A model generated the notes under the pieces. The model searched no databases and was not told the DNA's origin. It was given only the letters and a program-made list of their open reading frames with translations. A stretch of DNA of 64,000 bases from Streptomyces parvus (lineage in GTDB: Bacteria > Actinomycetota > Actinomycetes > Streptomycetales > Streptomycetaceae). Location: the NCBI RefSeq assembly GCF_014648875.1, contig NZ_BMRY01000014.1, positions 62,001 through 126,000 of the forward strand, read 5' to 3'. Below are positions 16,947 through 25,616 of this stretch, in pieces. The number at the start of each line of letters is the position of its first letter. Position 1 is the stretch's first letter. Position numbers and translations under genes: made by a program.

Positions 16947-16952
16947 TAGCCT
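16947..16952 (+). promoter_or_regulatory. putative -10 of the thiBPQ transcript
   Basis: TAGCCT, 12 bases before the first arm of the TPP riboswitch, in a position that would start the transcript just ahead of the aptamer. No matching -35 sequence is evident. Confidence 0.35.
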
Positions 16953-16963
16953 GGGCTGAAATC

Positions 16964-17071
16964 AACTTCATATTCCGACAGGGGAGCGCCACAGCGCTGA
17001 GAGTGCGGCACCAAGGACAGGTTGGCCGCAGACCCTCTGAACCTCGCCCGGGTCATTCCGGGTAGGAAGTT
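16964..17071 (+). ncRNA. TPP riboswitch (THI element)
   Basis: Thiamine pyrophosphate riboswitch aptamer. Visible hallmarks: outer stem AACTTC (16964-16969) with GAAGTT (17066-17071), GGGGAGC after it, the invariant CTGAGA (16997-17002), then ACCCTCTGAACCTC (17032-17045) and the variable helix CCCGGGTCATTCCGGGTAGG. Spacing and order fit the THI box family. It sits 97 bp upstream of the thiamine uptake genes, which it presumably switches off when TPP is plentiful. Confidence 0.92.
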
Positions 17072-17093
17072 CGGACCTTACTCAAGCTGTTGC

Positions 17094-17132
17094 GCCCTGC
17101 CCGCTTCCGGTTCGCCGGACAGCGGGCGGGGC
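17094..17132 (+). terminator. riboswitch expression-platform hairpin
   Basis: Long hairpin capped by a UUCG tetraloop (17111-17114): GCCCTGCCCGCTTCCGG on the 5' side pairs with CCGGACAGCGGGCGGGGC on the 3' side, with one bulge and one G-U pair. A pyrimidine stretch follows. It lies between the aptamer and the thiB ribosome-binding site (AGGAGG at 17156-17161), so it is the likely terminator arm of the switch. Confidence 0.6.
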
Positions 17133-17167
17133 CGCGTCTCTTCCTGGTCACCTCCAGGAGGAATCAC

Positions 17168-18265
17168 ATGAACACCACCACGAAGTACGCGGCGACCGCG
17201 CTCGCCGCGGCGCTCGGCGTCACCGTGCTCGCCGGCTGCGGCAGCGACGACGGCTCCGCGGGCTCCGGGGCGTCCAAGGGCAGCGGATCCAAGACCGTGA
17301 CCCTGGTCAGCCACGACTCCTTCAATGTCTCGAAGGAGGTGCTGGAGGAGTTCACGAAGGAGACCGGCTACACGGTCAAGACCCTCAAGAGCGGCGACGC
17401 CGGGGCCGCGCTGAACCAGGAGATCCTGACCAAGGGCTCCCCGCGCGGCGACGTCTTCTTCGGCGTCGACAACACCCTGCTCTCCCGCGCCCTCGACAAC
17501 GGTCTCTTCACCGCGTACGAGGCCAAGGGCCTGGAGCGCCTCGCGCCGGACACGCAGACGGACGAGAAGCACCGCGTCACGCCCGTCGACACCGGTGACA
17601 TCTGCGTCAACTACGACAAGAAGTACTTCGCCGACAAGAAGCTCGCCCCGCCGCAGACCTTCGCGGACCTGCTGAAGCCCGCGTACAAGAACCTCCTCGT
17701 CACGGAGAACGCGGCCGGCTCCTCACCCGGTCTCGGCTTCCTCCTCGGCACCATCGCCGCCGAGGGCGAGGACGGCTACGAGGCGTACTGGAAGAAGCTG
17801 AAGGCCAACGGCGTCAAGGTCGTCGACGGCTGGGAGCAGGCGTACAACGAGGAGTTCTCCGGCTCCGCCGGCGGCAAGAAGGCCAAGGCCGACCGGCCGC
17901 TCGTCGTCTCCTACGCCTCCAGCCCGCCCGTCGAGGTGCTCTACGCCGACCCGCAGCCGAAGGAGGCCCCCACCGGGGTCGCCACCGGCACCTGCTTCCG
18001 GCAGACCGAGTACGCCGGGCTGCTGACCGGGGCGAAGAACGAGGCGGGCGGCAAGGCCCTGCTGGACTTCATGATCAGCAAGACGTTCCAGGAGGACATG
18101 CCGCTGAACATGTTCGTCAACCCGGTCGTCAAGGACGCCGAGCTGCCGGAGCTGTTCACGAAGCACGGCGAGAAGGTCGACACGCCTCCCACCGTCACGC
18201 CCGAGAAGATCGCCGCCAACCGTGAGCAGTGGATCCAGTCGTGGCAGTCGCTGGTCCTGAAGTAG
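17168..18265 (+). CDS. thiB: thiamine ABC transporter substrate-binding lipoprotein
   Basis: Extracellular binding protein of a thiamine ABC importer, 365 residues. A short signal peptide ends at the lipobox LAGC (Cys24). The mature part has the ThiB-like fold: VTLVSHDSFNVSKEVLEEF, GDVFFGVDNTLLSRALDNGL, DTGDICVNYDKKYF. The ATG at 17168 follows AGGAGGAATCAC. It is the first gene after the TPP riboswitch and is followed by a fused permease and an ATPase, which supports thiamine or a precursor as substrate. An iron-type substrate, as in related binding proteins, is excluded mainly by the riboswitch. Confidence 0.92.
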   Translation: MNTTTKYAATALAAALGVTVLAGCGSDDGSAGSGASKGSGSKTVTLVSHDSFNVSKEVLEEFTKETGYTVKTLKSGDAGAALNQEILTKGSPRGDVFFGVDNTLLSRALDNGLFTAYEAKGLERLAPDTQTDEKHRVTPVDTGDICVNYDKKYFADKKLAPPQTFADLLKPAYKNLLVTENAAGSSPGLGFLLGTIAAEGEDGYEAYWKKLKANGVKVVDGWEQAYNEEFSGSAGGKKAKADRPLVVSYASSPPVEVLYADPQPKEAPTGVATGTCFRQTEYAGLLTGAKNEAGGKALLDFMISKTFQEDMPLNMFVNPVVKDAELPELFTKHGEKVDTPPTVTPEKIAANREQWIQSWQSLVLK

Positions 18266-19977
18266 AGCCGAAGAAGGAGGCCGCCCGGCCCGTCGGCAGC
18301 GGGTCCGGGCGGCGGTCCGGGCGGCGCGGAGCCGCGGTGCGGCTCGGCCTGATGGCCGTGCCCGTCGCGTTCTTCGCGCTGTTCTTCGCGTATCCCGTGA
18401 CCGCCATCGTCGGCCGCGGGCTCAAGGCCGAGGGCGACTGGCAGTTCGGGCGGATCGGCGAGGTGCTGAGCCGCCCGGACATCCTCGACGTCCTCTGGTT
18501 CACCACCTGGCAGGCCCTCGCCTCGACCGCGCTCACCCTGCTGATCGCGCTGCCCGGGGCGTACGTCTTCGCCCGCTTCGACTTCCCGGGCAAACAGGTG
18601 CTGCGGGCGGTCGTCACCGTGCCGTTCGTGCTGCCCACCGTCGTCGTCGGCACCGCGTTCCTGGCGCTGCTCGGGCGCGGCGGTCTCCTCGACGAGCTGT
18701 GGGGCGTCCGCCTCGACACCACCGTGTGGGCGATCCTGCTGGCCCACGTCTTCTTCAACTACGCCGTGGTCGTCCGGACGGTGGGCGGGCTCTGGTCCCA
18801 GCTCGACCCGCGCCAGGAGGAGGCCGCCCGGGTGCTGGGAGCCGGGCGGTTCGCCGCGTTCCGCCGCGTGACGCTGCCCGCGCTCGCCCCCGCCGTGGCC
18901 GCCGCCGCGCTGATGGTCTTCCTCTTCACGTTCACCTCCTTCGGCGTCGTACAGATCCTCGGCGGACCGGCGTACTCCACCCTGGAGGTGGAGATCTACC
19001 GGCAGACCGCACAGTTGCTGGACCTGCCGACGGCCGCCGTGCTGACCCTCGTGCAGTTCGCCGCGGTCGGCGGAATCCTCGCCGTGCACGCCGCGACCGT
19101 ACGCCGCCGGGAACGGGCGCTGAAGCTGGTCGACCCGGCGCAGACCTCCCGACGGCCGCGTGGCGTGGGCCAGTGGGCGTTGCTCGGCGGGGTGCTGCTC
19201 ACCGCCCTGTTGTTGATCCTGCTGCCGCTCGGTGTGCTGGTGGAGCGATCCCTCGACGGAGGAGACGGGCCCGGCGGCTACGGCTTCGGCTACTACGAGG
19301 CCCTCCAGTCGGTCGGGGCGGGCGGCTCCTCGACCTTCCTGGTGCCACCGCTGGAGGCCGTCGGCAACTCCCTGCGGTACGCGCTCGTCGCGACGCTCAT
19401 CGCCCTCGTCGTCGGCGGGCTCGCGGCGGCGGCCCTGACCCGGCGGGCCGGACGGCTGGTCCGGGGCTTCGACGCGCTGCTGATGCTGCCGCTCGGGGTG
19501 TCCGCCGTGACCGTCGGCTTCGGCTTCCTGATCACCCTGGACAAGCCGCCGCTCGACCTGCGGACCTCCTGGATCCTGGTCCCGCTGGCCCAGGCGCTGG
19601 TCGGCGTCCCCTTCGTCGTACGGACCATGCTGCCCGTGCTGCGGGCCGTCGACGACCGGCTGCGGGAGGCCGCCGCCGTGCTCGGGGCATCGCCCCTGCG
19701 GGCCTGGCGGGAGGTCGATCTGCCGCTGGTGCGACGGGCGGTGCTGGTCGCGGCGGGCTTCGCGTTCGCCGTCTCCCTCGGGGAGTTCGGCGCGACGGTC
19801 TTCATCGCCCGGCCCGACAACCCGACCCTGCCGGTCGCCGTGGCCCGGCTGCTCGGCCGGTCCGGGGAGCTCAACTACGGGCAGGCGATGGCCCTGAGCA
19901 CGATTCTGATGCTGGTGTGCGCGGTGTCGCTGCTGCTTCTGGAGCGCATCCGCACCGACCGATCCGGGGAGTTCTGA
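18229..19977 (+). CDS. thiP: thiamine ABC transporter permease
   Basis: Fused double-domain permease of about 580 residues with around twelve membrane segments. Two BPD-type inner-membrane signatures are visible, each with an EAA loop: EEAARVLGAGRFAAFRRVTLP in the first half and REAAAVLGASPLRAWREVDLP in the second. This head-to-tail fusion is typical of ThiP and FbpB-like permeases. The start is uncertain: GTG 18229 and GTG 18241 both lie inside the end of thiB and neither has a good ribosome-binding site, so coupling to thiB is likely. Confidence 0.9.
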   Translation: MDPVVAVAGPEVEPKKEAARPVGSGSGRRSGRRGAAVRLGLMAVPVAFFALFFAYPVTAIVGRGLKAEGDWQFGRIGEVLSRPDILDVLWFTTWQALASTALTLLIALPGAYVFARFDFPGKQVLRAVVTVPFVLPTVVVGTAFLALLGRGGLLDELWGVRLDTTVWAILLAHVFFNYAVVVRTVGGLWSQLDPRQEEAARVLGAGRFAAFRRVTLPALAPAVAAAALMVFLFTFTSFGVVQILGGPAYSTLEVEIYRQTAQLLDLPTAAVLTLVQFAAVGGILAVHAATVRRRERALKLVDPAQTSRRPRGVGQWALLGGVLLTALLLILLPLGVLVERSLDGGDGPGGYGFGYYEALQSVGAGGSSTFLVPPLEAVGNSLRYALVATLIALVVGGLAAAALTRRAGRLVRGFDALLMLPLGVSAVTVGFGFLITLDKPPLDLRTSWILVPLAQALVGVPFVVRTMLPVLRAVDDRLREAAAVLGASPLRAWREVDLPLVRRAVLVAAGFAFAVSLGEFGATVFIARPDNPTLPVAVARLLGRSGELNYGQAMALSTILMLVCAVSLLLLERIRTDRSGEF

Positions 19978-19982
19978 ACGAC

Positions 19983-21023
19983 ATGCTGAGCTTGCAGGCC
20001 GCCACCGTACGGTTCGGGGAGCGGGCCGCCCTCGACGCCGTGGACCTGGAGGTCGCCGACCACCGGATCGTCTGTGTGCTGGGGCCCAGCGGCAGCGGGA
20101 AGTCCACCCTGCTGCGGGCCGTCGCCGGGCTCCAGCCCATGGACGCCGGCCGGGTCCTGCTCGCCGGACAGGACCAGGCGGGCGTCCCGGTGCACCGGCG
20201 CGGGCTCGGCCTGATGTTCCAGGACCACCAGCTCTTCCCGCACCGGGACGTCGGCTCCAACGTCGCCTTCGGGCTCCGCATGCACGGCACCGGACGGGCC
20301 GAGACGAACGCCCGGGTCCGCGAACTCCTGGAACTGGTCGGCCTGCCGGGCGCGGAACGCCGGGCCGTCGCCGCCCTCTCCGGCGGCGAACAGCAGCGCG
20401 TCGCCCTGGCCCGCGCGCTCGCCCCCCGCCCGAAGCTCCTGATGCTCGACGAGCCCCTCGGCCAGCTCGACCGGAGCCTGCGCGAACGGCTCGTCGTCGA
20501 ACTCCGCACGCTTTTCCAGGAACTGGGCACGACCGTGCTGGCCGTCACACACGACCAGGGCGAGGCGTTCGCACTCGCCGACCGGGTCGTCGTGATGCGG
20601 GACGGCCGGATCGCGCAGGAGGGCACCCCGCTGGACGTCTGGCAGCGCCCCGCCTCCGCGTTCGTCGCCCGGTTCCTCGGCTTTGACAACGTCACCGCGG
20701 CGACCGTCACCGGCCGGGCCGCCGCCACCGCCTGGGGCAAGGTCCCGGTGCCCGAGGGTTCCCCACAGGGCGAGGTGGACCTGCTCGTCCGGCCCGCCGG
20801 GGTCCGGATCGGCGCCCCCGAGGACGGCCTGCGCTGCACGGTCGGCGTCCGCACCTTCCGGGGAAACCACGTGACCGTACGGCTGCTGCCCGAGAACGCG
20901 CCGGTGCTGGAGGCCGAATGCGCCCTGCGGGACACCCCGGACGAGGGCGCGGTCGTGGGCGTCCGCTTCGACGCGGCGGAGACGGTGGTGCTGGCCGGGG
21001 CCGCGACGCCTTCAGGCGCCTGA
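19983..21023 (+). CDS. thiQ: thiamine ABC transporter ATP-binding protein
   Basis: ATPase of the thiamine importer, 346 residues. Walker A GPSGSGKS at 34-41, Q-loop FQDHQLFP, signature LSGGEQQR from 132, Walker B LLMLDEPLG with Asp156-Glu157, and the H-loop VTHDQGEA. The C-terminal 110 residues form a TOBE-like regulatory domain, as in PotA-type ATPases. It starts 5 bp after thiP. Its last 12 bp overlap the convergent response regulator gene. Confidence 0.92.
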   Translation: MLSLQAATVRFGERAALDAVDLEVADHRIVCVLGPSGSGKSTLLRAVAGLQPMDAGRVLLAGQDQAGVPVHRRGLGLMFQDHQLFPHRDVGSNVAFGLRMHGTGRAETNARVRELLELVGLPGAERRAVAALSGGEQQRVALARALAPRPKLLMLDEPLGQLDRSLRERLVVELRTLFQELGTTVLAVTHDQGEAFALADRVVVMRDGRIAQEGTPLDVWQRPASAFVARFLGFDNVTAATVTGRAAATAWGKVPVPEGSPQGEVDLLVRPAGVRIGAPEDGLRCTVGVRTFRGNHVTVRLLPENAPVLEAECALRDTPDEGAVVGVRFDAAETVVLAGAATPSGA

Positions 21024-21680
21024 GTTCCCCGCCACCACCAGACCCAGTTCGTACGCCAGGATCACCGCCTGCGCCCGGTCCCGCAGCCCCATCTTGGCGA
21101 ACAGCCGGTTGATGTGGGTCTTCACCGTGTGGTCGGTGATGGTCAGCCGGTCGGCGATGTCCGCGTTGGACAGCCCCCGGGCGATCAGGACGAGCACCTC
21201 GGCCTCGCGCGCGGTCAGCCCCTCGACCGAGCGCTTCGGCGGAGCGCTGACCCGCTGCCGGGCGAACTCGGCGATGAGTCTCCCCGTGATCTCGGGGGCC
21301 AGCAGGGCGTGGCCGCCCGCCACCACCCGTACCGCGTGCAGCAGTTCGGGGAAGGTCGCGTCCTTCAGCAGGAAGCCGCTGGCTCCGGCGGTGAGGGCGT
21401 CGTACACGTACTCGTCCAGGCCGAACGTCGTCAGCATCAGCGCCCTGGTCGCCCCGTTCGACGCCGCGACGATCTCGCGTGCCGCGTCGATGCCGCCGAG
21501 CCGGGGCATCCGGATGTCCAACAGAGCCACATCGGGCCGCAGTTCGGCCGCGCCGGCCACGGCCTGTTCGCCGTCCTCCGCCTCCCCGACCACCTCGATG
21601 TCGTCCTGCGTGTTCAGCAGACCGGAGAAAGCCGTCCGGACGACGGCCTGGTCGTCGGCCACCAGTACCCGGATCACCAC
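21012..21680 (-). CDS. NarL/LuxR family response regulator
   Basis: Two-component response regulator, 222 residues. The receiver domain has the acidic pocket VLVADDQ, the phospho-acceptor Asp in DVALLDIRMP and the conserved Lys in FLLKDA. The C-terminal LuxR/GerE helix-turn-helix is LTAREAEVLVLIARGLSNAD then HTVKTHINRLFAKMGL. It overlaps the upstream kinase gene by 7 bp and so is its partner. The regulated genes are unknown. Its 3' end runs 12 bp into the end of thiQ. Confidence 0.94.
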   Translation of the reverse strand: MVIRVLVADDQAVVRTAFSGLLNTQDDIEVVGEAEDGEQAVAGAAELRPDVALLDIRMPRLGGIDAAREIVAASNGATRALMLTTFGLDEYVYDALTAGASGFLLKDATFPELLHAVRVVAGGHALLAPEITGRLIAEFARQRVSAPPKRSVEGLTAREAEVLVLIARGLSNADIADRLTITDHTVKTHINRLFAKMGLRDRAQAVILAYELGLVVAGNSGA

Positions 21681-22930
21681 GGCAGCTCCGCCTCCACGAG
21701 AAAGCCGCCGGCCGGGCCCCGGCCGGTGGTGAGCGCCCCTCCGAGCAGGGAGGCCCGCTCGTCCATGCCCACCAGCCCGTGCCCCGCCCGCCCGGTGGAA
21801 CCGGACGGATCGGGGCCCGGCCCGTCATCGCTCACGCGCACCGTCAACAGGCGGGTCCCGTAGTGGAGTTCCACGACCGCATGCGCACCCGGGGCGTGCC
21901 GCCGGGCGTTCGTCAGGGCCTCCTGGACGATCCGGTACGCCGACAGCTCCCAGGACGCGGGCAGCGGGACCCGCTCGCCGCTGATCCGCAGCTCGGCCGC
22001 GCCGCCCACCGCCCGGTGCTGGCCGAGGAGGTCGTCGAGACCCGCCAGCGAGGGCTGCGGGGCGGTGAGCGGGGCCCGTGAAGTGTCGTCGCCCGTCCGC
22101 AGCACCCCGAGCAGCCTCCGCAGCTCCGCCATCGAGGAACGTGCGGTGCCCGCGATCTCCTGGAAGGCGTCCCGCGCCGGGGGCGAGAGGTCCGGGGTCG
22201 TGTACGTGGCGCTCTCGGCCCGGACCGCGATCACCGACACCGAATGGGCGATCATGTCGTGCAACTCCCTGGCTATCGCGGCCCGTTCCGCCTCGGCCGC
22301 CTGCCGCCGCTCCATCTCCAGCAGCCGGGACTGGGCGGCCGCCCGGGTGTGCCGGGTCTCCTCGCGCGCCCGCACCGCGTCCCCCGTGCTCACCGCGCCC
22401 AGGACCATCACCGTCAGCACCAGCGTCTCGGCGTACAGCCCGAGACTGAACCGGTCGGTCCCCTGGAGCGCGGGCAGCCCCGGGGAGCCGTCCCGGGCCC
22501 ACCGGTCGATGTGCACCAGGTTGACCGTCAGCGCCGCCAGCGAACCGGCCAGCACGAGGATCGCCGGATGCTGCACCCGGTGCCGCCCCAGGGTGTAGCA
22601 GCCGATCAGGGACCCCGTGATGGTCGCGTACGCCATGTTGCCGTCGGTCGCGAAGCTCAGCAGGGCCGCGCCCACGGTCAGGAACCCGACGGCGGGCCAG
22701 GTCGCCCGCAGCGCCAGCGAGGCCGTACAGACCACCACCCCGAACGCCGTGACCGCCGAACCCGGTACGAGGGCCAGCTCCACGACCGCGAAGAGCGTCA
22801 GCGCCGCCGCGGTCAGCCAGGCGTACGAGGGGGCCGCCGCCCAGTGCCGCAGCCGTCGCCGCACCCCGCGGACCGGCGGCGGGGCTTCGGGGGCGGCGGC
22901 CGGGCGGTCCGGCGTGATGGTGCGCGTCAT
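21674..22930 (-). CDS. sensor histidine kinase (HPK7 type)
   Basis: Membrane sensor kinase of about 418 residues paired with the NarL-type regulator. The N-terminal half has five or six hydrophobic segments without a recognised sensor domain. The HisKA_3 dimerisation box is AAIARELHDMIAHSVSVIAV, containing the phosphorylated His, and the HATPase domain contains RIVQEALTNARRHAPGA, VSDDGPGPD and GHGLVGMDER. Possible ATG starts are 22966, 22948 and 22930, none with a good ribosome-binding site. The signal cannot be read from the sequence. It is divergent from the mannosyltransferase-like gene at 23073. Confidence 0.92.
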   Translation of the reverse strand: MTRTITPDRPAAAPEAPPPVRGVRRRLRHWAAAPSYAWLTAAALTLFAVVELALVPGSAVTAFGVVVCTASLALRATWPAVGFLTVGAALLSFATDGNMAYATITGSLIGCYTLGRHRVQHPAILVLAGSLAALTVNLVHIDRWARDGSPGLPALQGTDRFSLGLYAETLVLTVMVLGAVSTGDAVRAREETRHTRAAAQSRLLEMERRQAAEAERAAIARELHDMIAHSVSVIAVRAESATYTTPDLSPPARDAFQEIAGTARSSMAELRRLLGVLRTGDDTSRAPLTAPQPSLAGLDDLLGQHRAVGGAAELRISGERVPLPASWELSAYRIVQEALTNARRHAPGAHAVVELHYGTRLLTVRVSDDGPGPDPSGSTGRAGHGLVGMDERASLLGGALTTGRGPAGGFLVEAELPW

Positions 22931-23059
22931 ACGGAGATTCTTCGTCATCGCCGGGGCCGGGCGCATCGGAGCACGGGTGGAATTGCCCGGGCCCCGTCAT
23001 GCCACGGGTTGAGCCCGAGGACCGGAGGGTGGTGTGACGATCCGTGAACGGCCCGTTCC

Positions 23060-23065
23060 TAGCCT
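23060..23065 (+). promoter_or_regulatory. -10 hexamer for a leaderless transcript
   Basis: TAGCCT ends seven bases before the ATG at 23073, and there is no Shine-Dalgarno site, so the transcript probably begins at or next to the start codon. Confidence 0.4.
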
Positions 23066-23072
23066 CGGATCC

Positions 23073-24287
23073 ATGGCAACGACCACGCCCCTCACCCCTC
23101 CTGACCAGCGCAGAAAGCCGCCACCGATCCCCTACGGCGCCCTCTGGTGGGCGGTGTGCTCGGCCGCCGCCCTGGGGCTCGCCGCCTGCTCCTCGCTCGG
23201 CCCGCACCGCGTCTGGGGCACCGCCGCCGCGCTCGGCTACCTGGCCGCCGCGCTGCTCGCCGTACGCGGGCGGAGCCCCCGTGCGGCCGGCGCGGTCGCC
23301 ATCACCGGAGCGGTGCTGCTGCCCCTGATGTGGCTTCTCGCCGTGGAACGGGCCCAGTTGGAGGTGCGAGTGGTCGCGCGGTCGGCCGGACTGCTGCTCG
23401 CCGAGGGGACGCCGTACCTCCAACGGCCGCTGGTGCCGGAGGACTTCAACCCGTATCTCCCGGGCATGGCCGTCTTCGGGCTGCCGGAGGCCGTGGCCGG
23501 GCCCGGTCCGCTCACCGACCCCCGGCTGTGGATGGGCGCGGCGTTCCTCGCCGCGTTCGCGCTCGCCCTTCCGGCCGGGTCACGGAGCGGGCCGCTGCGG
23601 TGGATCGCCGCCTGCCCGCTGGTCGCGCTGCCGCTCGCGGTCGGGGGCGTCGATCTGCCGGTGGCCGGGCTGATGTGCCTCGGCCTCGCCCTCGCCGGGC
23701 GGGGACGAGCGGGCGCGTCCGGGCTGGCGCTCGGTGCGGCCGCCGCCCTCAAGTGGACGGCCTGGCCCGCGATTCCGGTGGCCCTGGCCCTGCAGGCGGC
23801 GGCCTCCCGATCGGCGGATCGTGGGGAGTGCCGCGGCCCGGCCGAACGCGCCGCCTGGCGCTGCGGGCTTGTCGCCCTGCTCACCGCCGCCGCCCTCGTC
23901 CTGCCCGCAGTGCTGCGCGACCCGGCCGCCTTCCGGGCCCATGTCGTCGACTTCCCGCTCGGGCTGACCGACGCGGTCTCGTCCGCCGCGAGCCCGCTCC
24001 CCGGCCATCTGCTGGCCACCCACGTCCCCGGCGGCCGCACGCTCGCCCTCCTGCTGCTCGGGGTGAGCGCGCTTCTCCTCGCCCTCTCCCTCCTCCTCCG
24101 GCCTCCGGCGACCACAGCGGACGCGGCGACGAGGCTCGCCCTCGGGCTGCTCCTGGCCATCGCGTTCATGCCCGCGAGCCGCTTCGGCTATCTGGTGCAC
24201 CCGCTGGTCCTCGCGGTGTGGGCGGCGGTCGGGGAGACACCCGGGCACCTCTTGTTCCTCCGCGTACGGAAGCAGGTGTCCCGATGA
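23073..24287 (+). CDS. GT87-type polyprenyl-sugar transferase (DUF2029), membrane
   Basis: Integral membrane protein, 404 residues, with about nine to eleven hydrophobic segments and the DUF2029/GT87 pattern, including YLQRPLVPEDFNPYLPGMAV near residues 110-130 and LGAAAALKWTAWPAIPVAL. Family members such as mycobacterial PimE use polyprenyl-phospho-mannose as donor on the outer face of the membrane; here the substrate is inferred only by family. The next gene, a GT4 transferase, overlaps by ATGA, so the pair probably builds one glycolipid or glycan. The ATG at 23073 is chosen over the GTG at 23034 because of the TAGCCT hexamer between them. Confidence 0.75.
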   Translation: MATTTPLTPPDQRRKPPPIPYGALWWAVCSAAALGLAACSSLGPHRVWGTAAALGYLAAALLAVRGRSPRAAGAVAITGAVLLPLMWLLAVERAQLEVRVVARSAGLLLAEGTPYLQRPLVPEDFNPYLPGMAVFGLPEAVAGPGPLTDPRLWMGAAFLAAFALALPAGSRSGPLRWIAACPLVALPLAVGGVDLPVAGLMCLGLALAGRGRAGASGLALGAAAALKWTAWPAIPVALALQAAASRSADRGECRGPAERAAWRCGLVALLTAAALVLPAVLRDPAAFRAHVVDFPLGLTDAVSSAASPLPGHLLATHVPGGRTLALLLLGVSALLLALSLLLRPPATTADAATRLALGLLLAIAFMPASRFGYLVHPLVLAVWAAVGETPGHLLFLRVRKQVSR

Positions 24288-25492
24288 CCGGCCGCCGCAC
24301 CCTCGTGGTGACCAACGACTTCCCGCCGCGCCAGGGCGGCATCGAGACCTTCGTCCGGGCGATGACCGACCGGTTCCCCGCGGACTCCGTCGTCGTCTAC
24401 ACCTCCGCCGAACCCGGGGCCGCCGCCCATGACGCGGCCCTGCCCTACCCCGTGGTCCGCGACCCGGCCCGGATGCTGCTCCCCGTCCCTCGGGTCGCCG
24501 CCCGTGCCGCCGGACTCGCCCGCCGCCACGGCTGCGACAGCGTCTGGTTCGGGGCCGCCGCCCCGCTCGGGCTGATGGCGGACCGGCTGCGCCGGGAGAG
24601 CGGGGTGCGGCGGGCCGTCGCCACGACGCACGGGCACGAGGTGTGGTGGGCCCGGACCCCGGGGGCCCGGGCCCTGCTGCGGCGGATCGGGGAGCGTACG
24701 GACGCGGTGACCTACCTGGGCGCGGCGACCCGTACGCCCATCGCCGCCGCGCTCGGCCCGGCCGCCGCCCGCCGCATGGTGCGACTGGCACCGGGCGTGG
24801 ACGCGGAGGCCTTCGCCGTACGGCCCGGGGCGCGCGATGCCGTACGGGAACGGGCGCGCGACGGAGTACGGGACGGGGCGCGCGGCGCCGTACGGACTCC
24901 GGTGAACCGCGTCCGCGAGCTGTACGGGCTCGGCGCGCGGCCGGTGATCCTCTGCGCGGCGCGGCTCGTCCCGCGCAAGGGGCAGGACACCCTGATCCGC
25001 GCCCTCCCCGCCGTCCTGCGCGCGGTGCCCGACGCCGTACTCCTGCTGACCGGCGACGGACCGTACGCCCGGACCCTGCACCGGCTCGCCGCCGACACCG
25101 GGGTCGCGCACGCGGTGGTCCTCGCCGGCGGACGCCCGCACCCGGAGATGCCGGAGCACTACGCGGCCGCCGACGTCTTCGCCATGCCCTGCCGCACCCG
25201 CAGACGCGGCCTGGAGGTGGAGGGGCTCGGCATCGTCTTCCTGGAGGCGGCGGCCGCCGGGCTGCCGGTCCTCGTCGGCGACTCGGGCGGCGCGCCGGAC
25301 ACCGTACGGGACGGGGAGACGGGGTACGTGGTCGACGGACGGGACACGGCCGCCGTCGCGGACCGGCTCGTCGCGCTGCTGCGGGACCCGGCGGCGGCCG
25401 CGGCGATGGGGGAGAGGGGTCGGGCGTGGGTCCGCGAGGCGTGGGGGTGGGACGGGGCGTACGCGACCCTGGCCGGGCTGCTGCGGCCCTGA
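24284..25492 (+). CDS. GT4 family glycosyltransferase (PimB-like)
   Basis: Cytoplasmic GT-B fold transferase, 402 residues. The start MTGRRTLVVTNDFPPRQGGI is typical of phosphatidylinositol mannoside mannosyltransferases and related GT4 enzymes. The nucleotide-sugar domain has ILCAARLVPRKGQDTLIRA, LLTGDGPY and the EX7E active-site motif EGLGIVFLE. Residues about 183-206 are an Arg/Asp/Gly-rich insertion encoded by three tandem 24-bp repeats between the two Rossmann domains, which is unusual. It overlaps the upstream DUF2029 gene by four bases. Confidence 0.85.
   Translation: MTGRRTLVVTNDFPPRQGGIETFVRAMTDRFPADSVVVYTSAEPGAAAHDAALPYPVVRDPARMLLPVPRVAARAAGLARRHGCDSVWFGAAAPLGLMADRLRRESGVRRAVATTHGHEVWWARTPGARALLRRIGERTDAVTYLGAATRTPIAAALGPAAARRMVRLAPGVDAEAFAVRPGARDAVRERARDGVRDGARGAVRTPVNRVRELYGLGARPVILCAARLVPRKGQDTLIRALPAVLRAVPDAVLLLTGDGPYARTLHRLAADTGVAHAVVLAGGRPHPEMPEHYAAADVFAMPCRTRRRGLEVEGLGIVFLEAAAAGLPVLVGDSGGAPDTVRDGETGYVVDGRDTAAVADRLVALLRDPAAAAAMGERGRAWVREAWGWDGAYATLAGLLRP
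24830..24901 (+). repeat. three tandem 24-bp coding repeats
   Basis: Units 24830-24853, 24854-24877 and 24878-24901 each begin GCGCGCG and contain GTACGG. They encode the octapeptides ARDAVRER, ARDGVRDG and ARGAVRTP inside the GT4 transferase. They add 24 residues between its two domains without breaking the frame. Confidence 0.85.
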
Positions 25493-25616
25493 CCACGCCG
25501 CCGGAGCGCGTGCCGTACGCCGCGACAGCGCGCCCCGGGCCCGGCAAGCTGGAGGTCCGGACCCCGTACCCGTACGCCGTACGGCACCGACAGCGACAGT
25601 GACAAGGACCGTGACC

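Noticed and set aside
17168..21023. Iron(III) uptake as the role of the ABC operon
   Set aside because: Binding protein and fused permease resemble iron transporters too, but the TPP riboswitch directly upstream makes thiamine far more likely.
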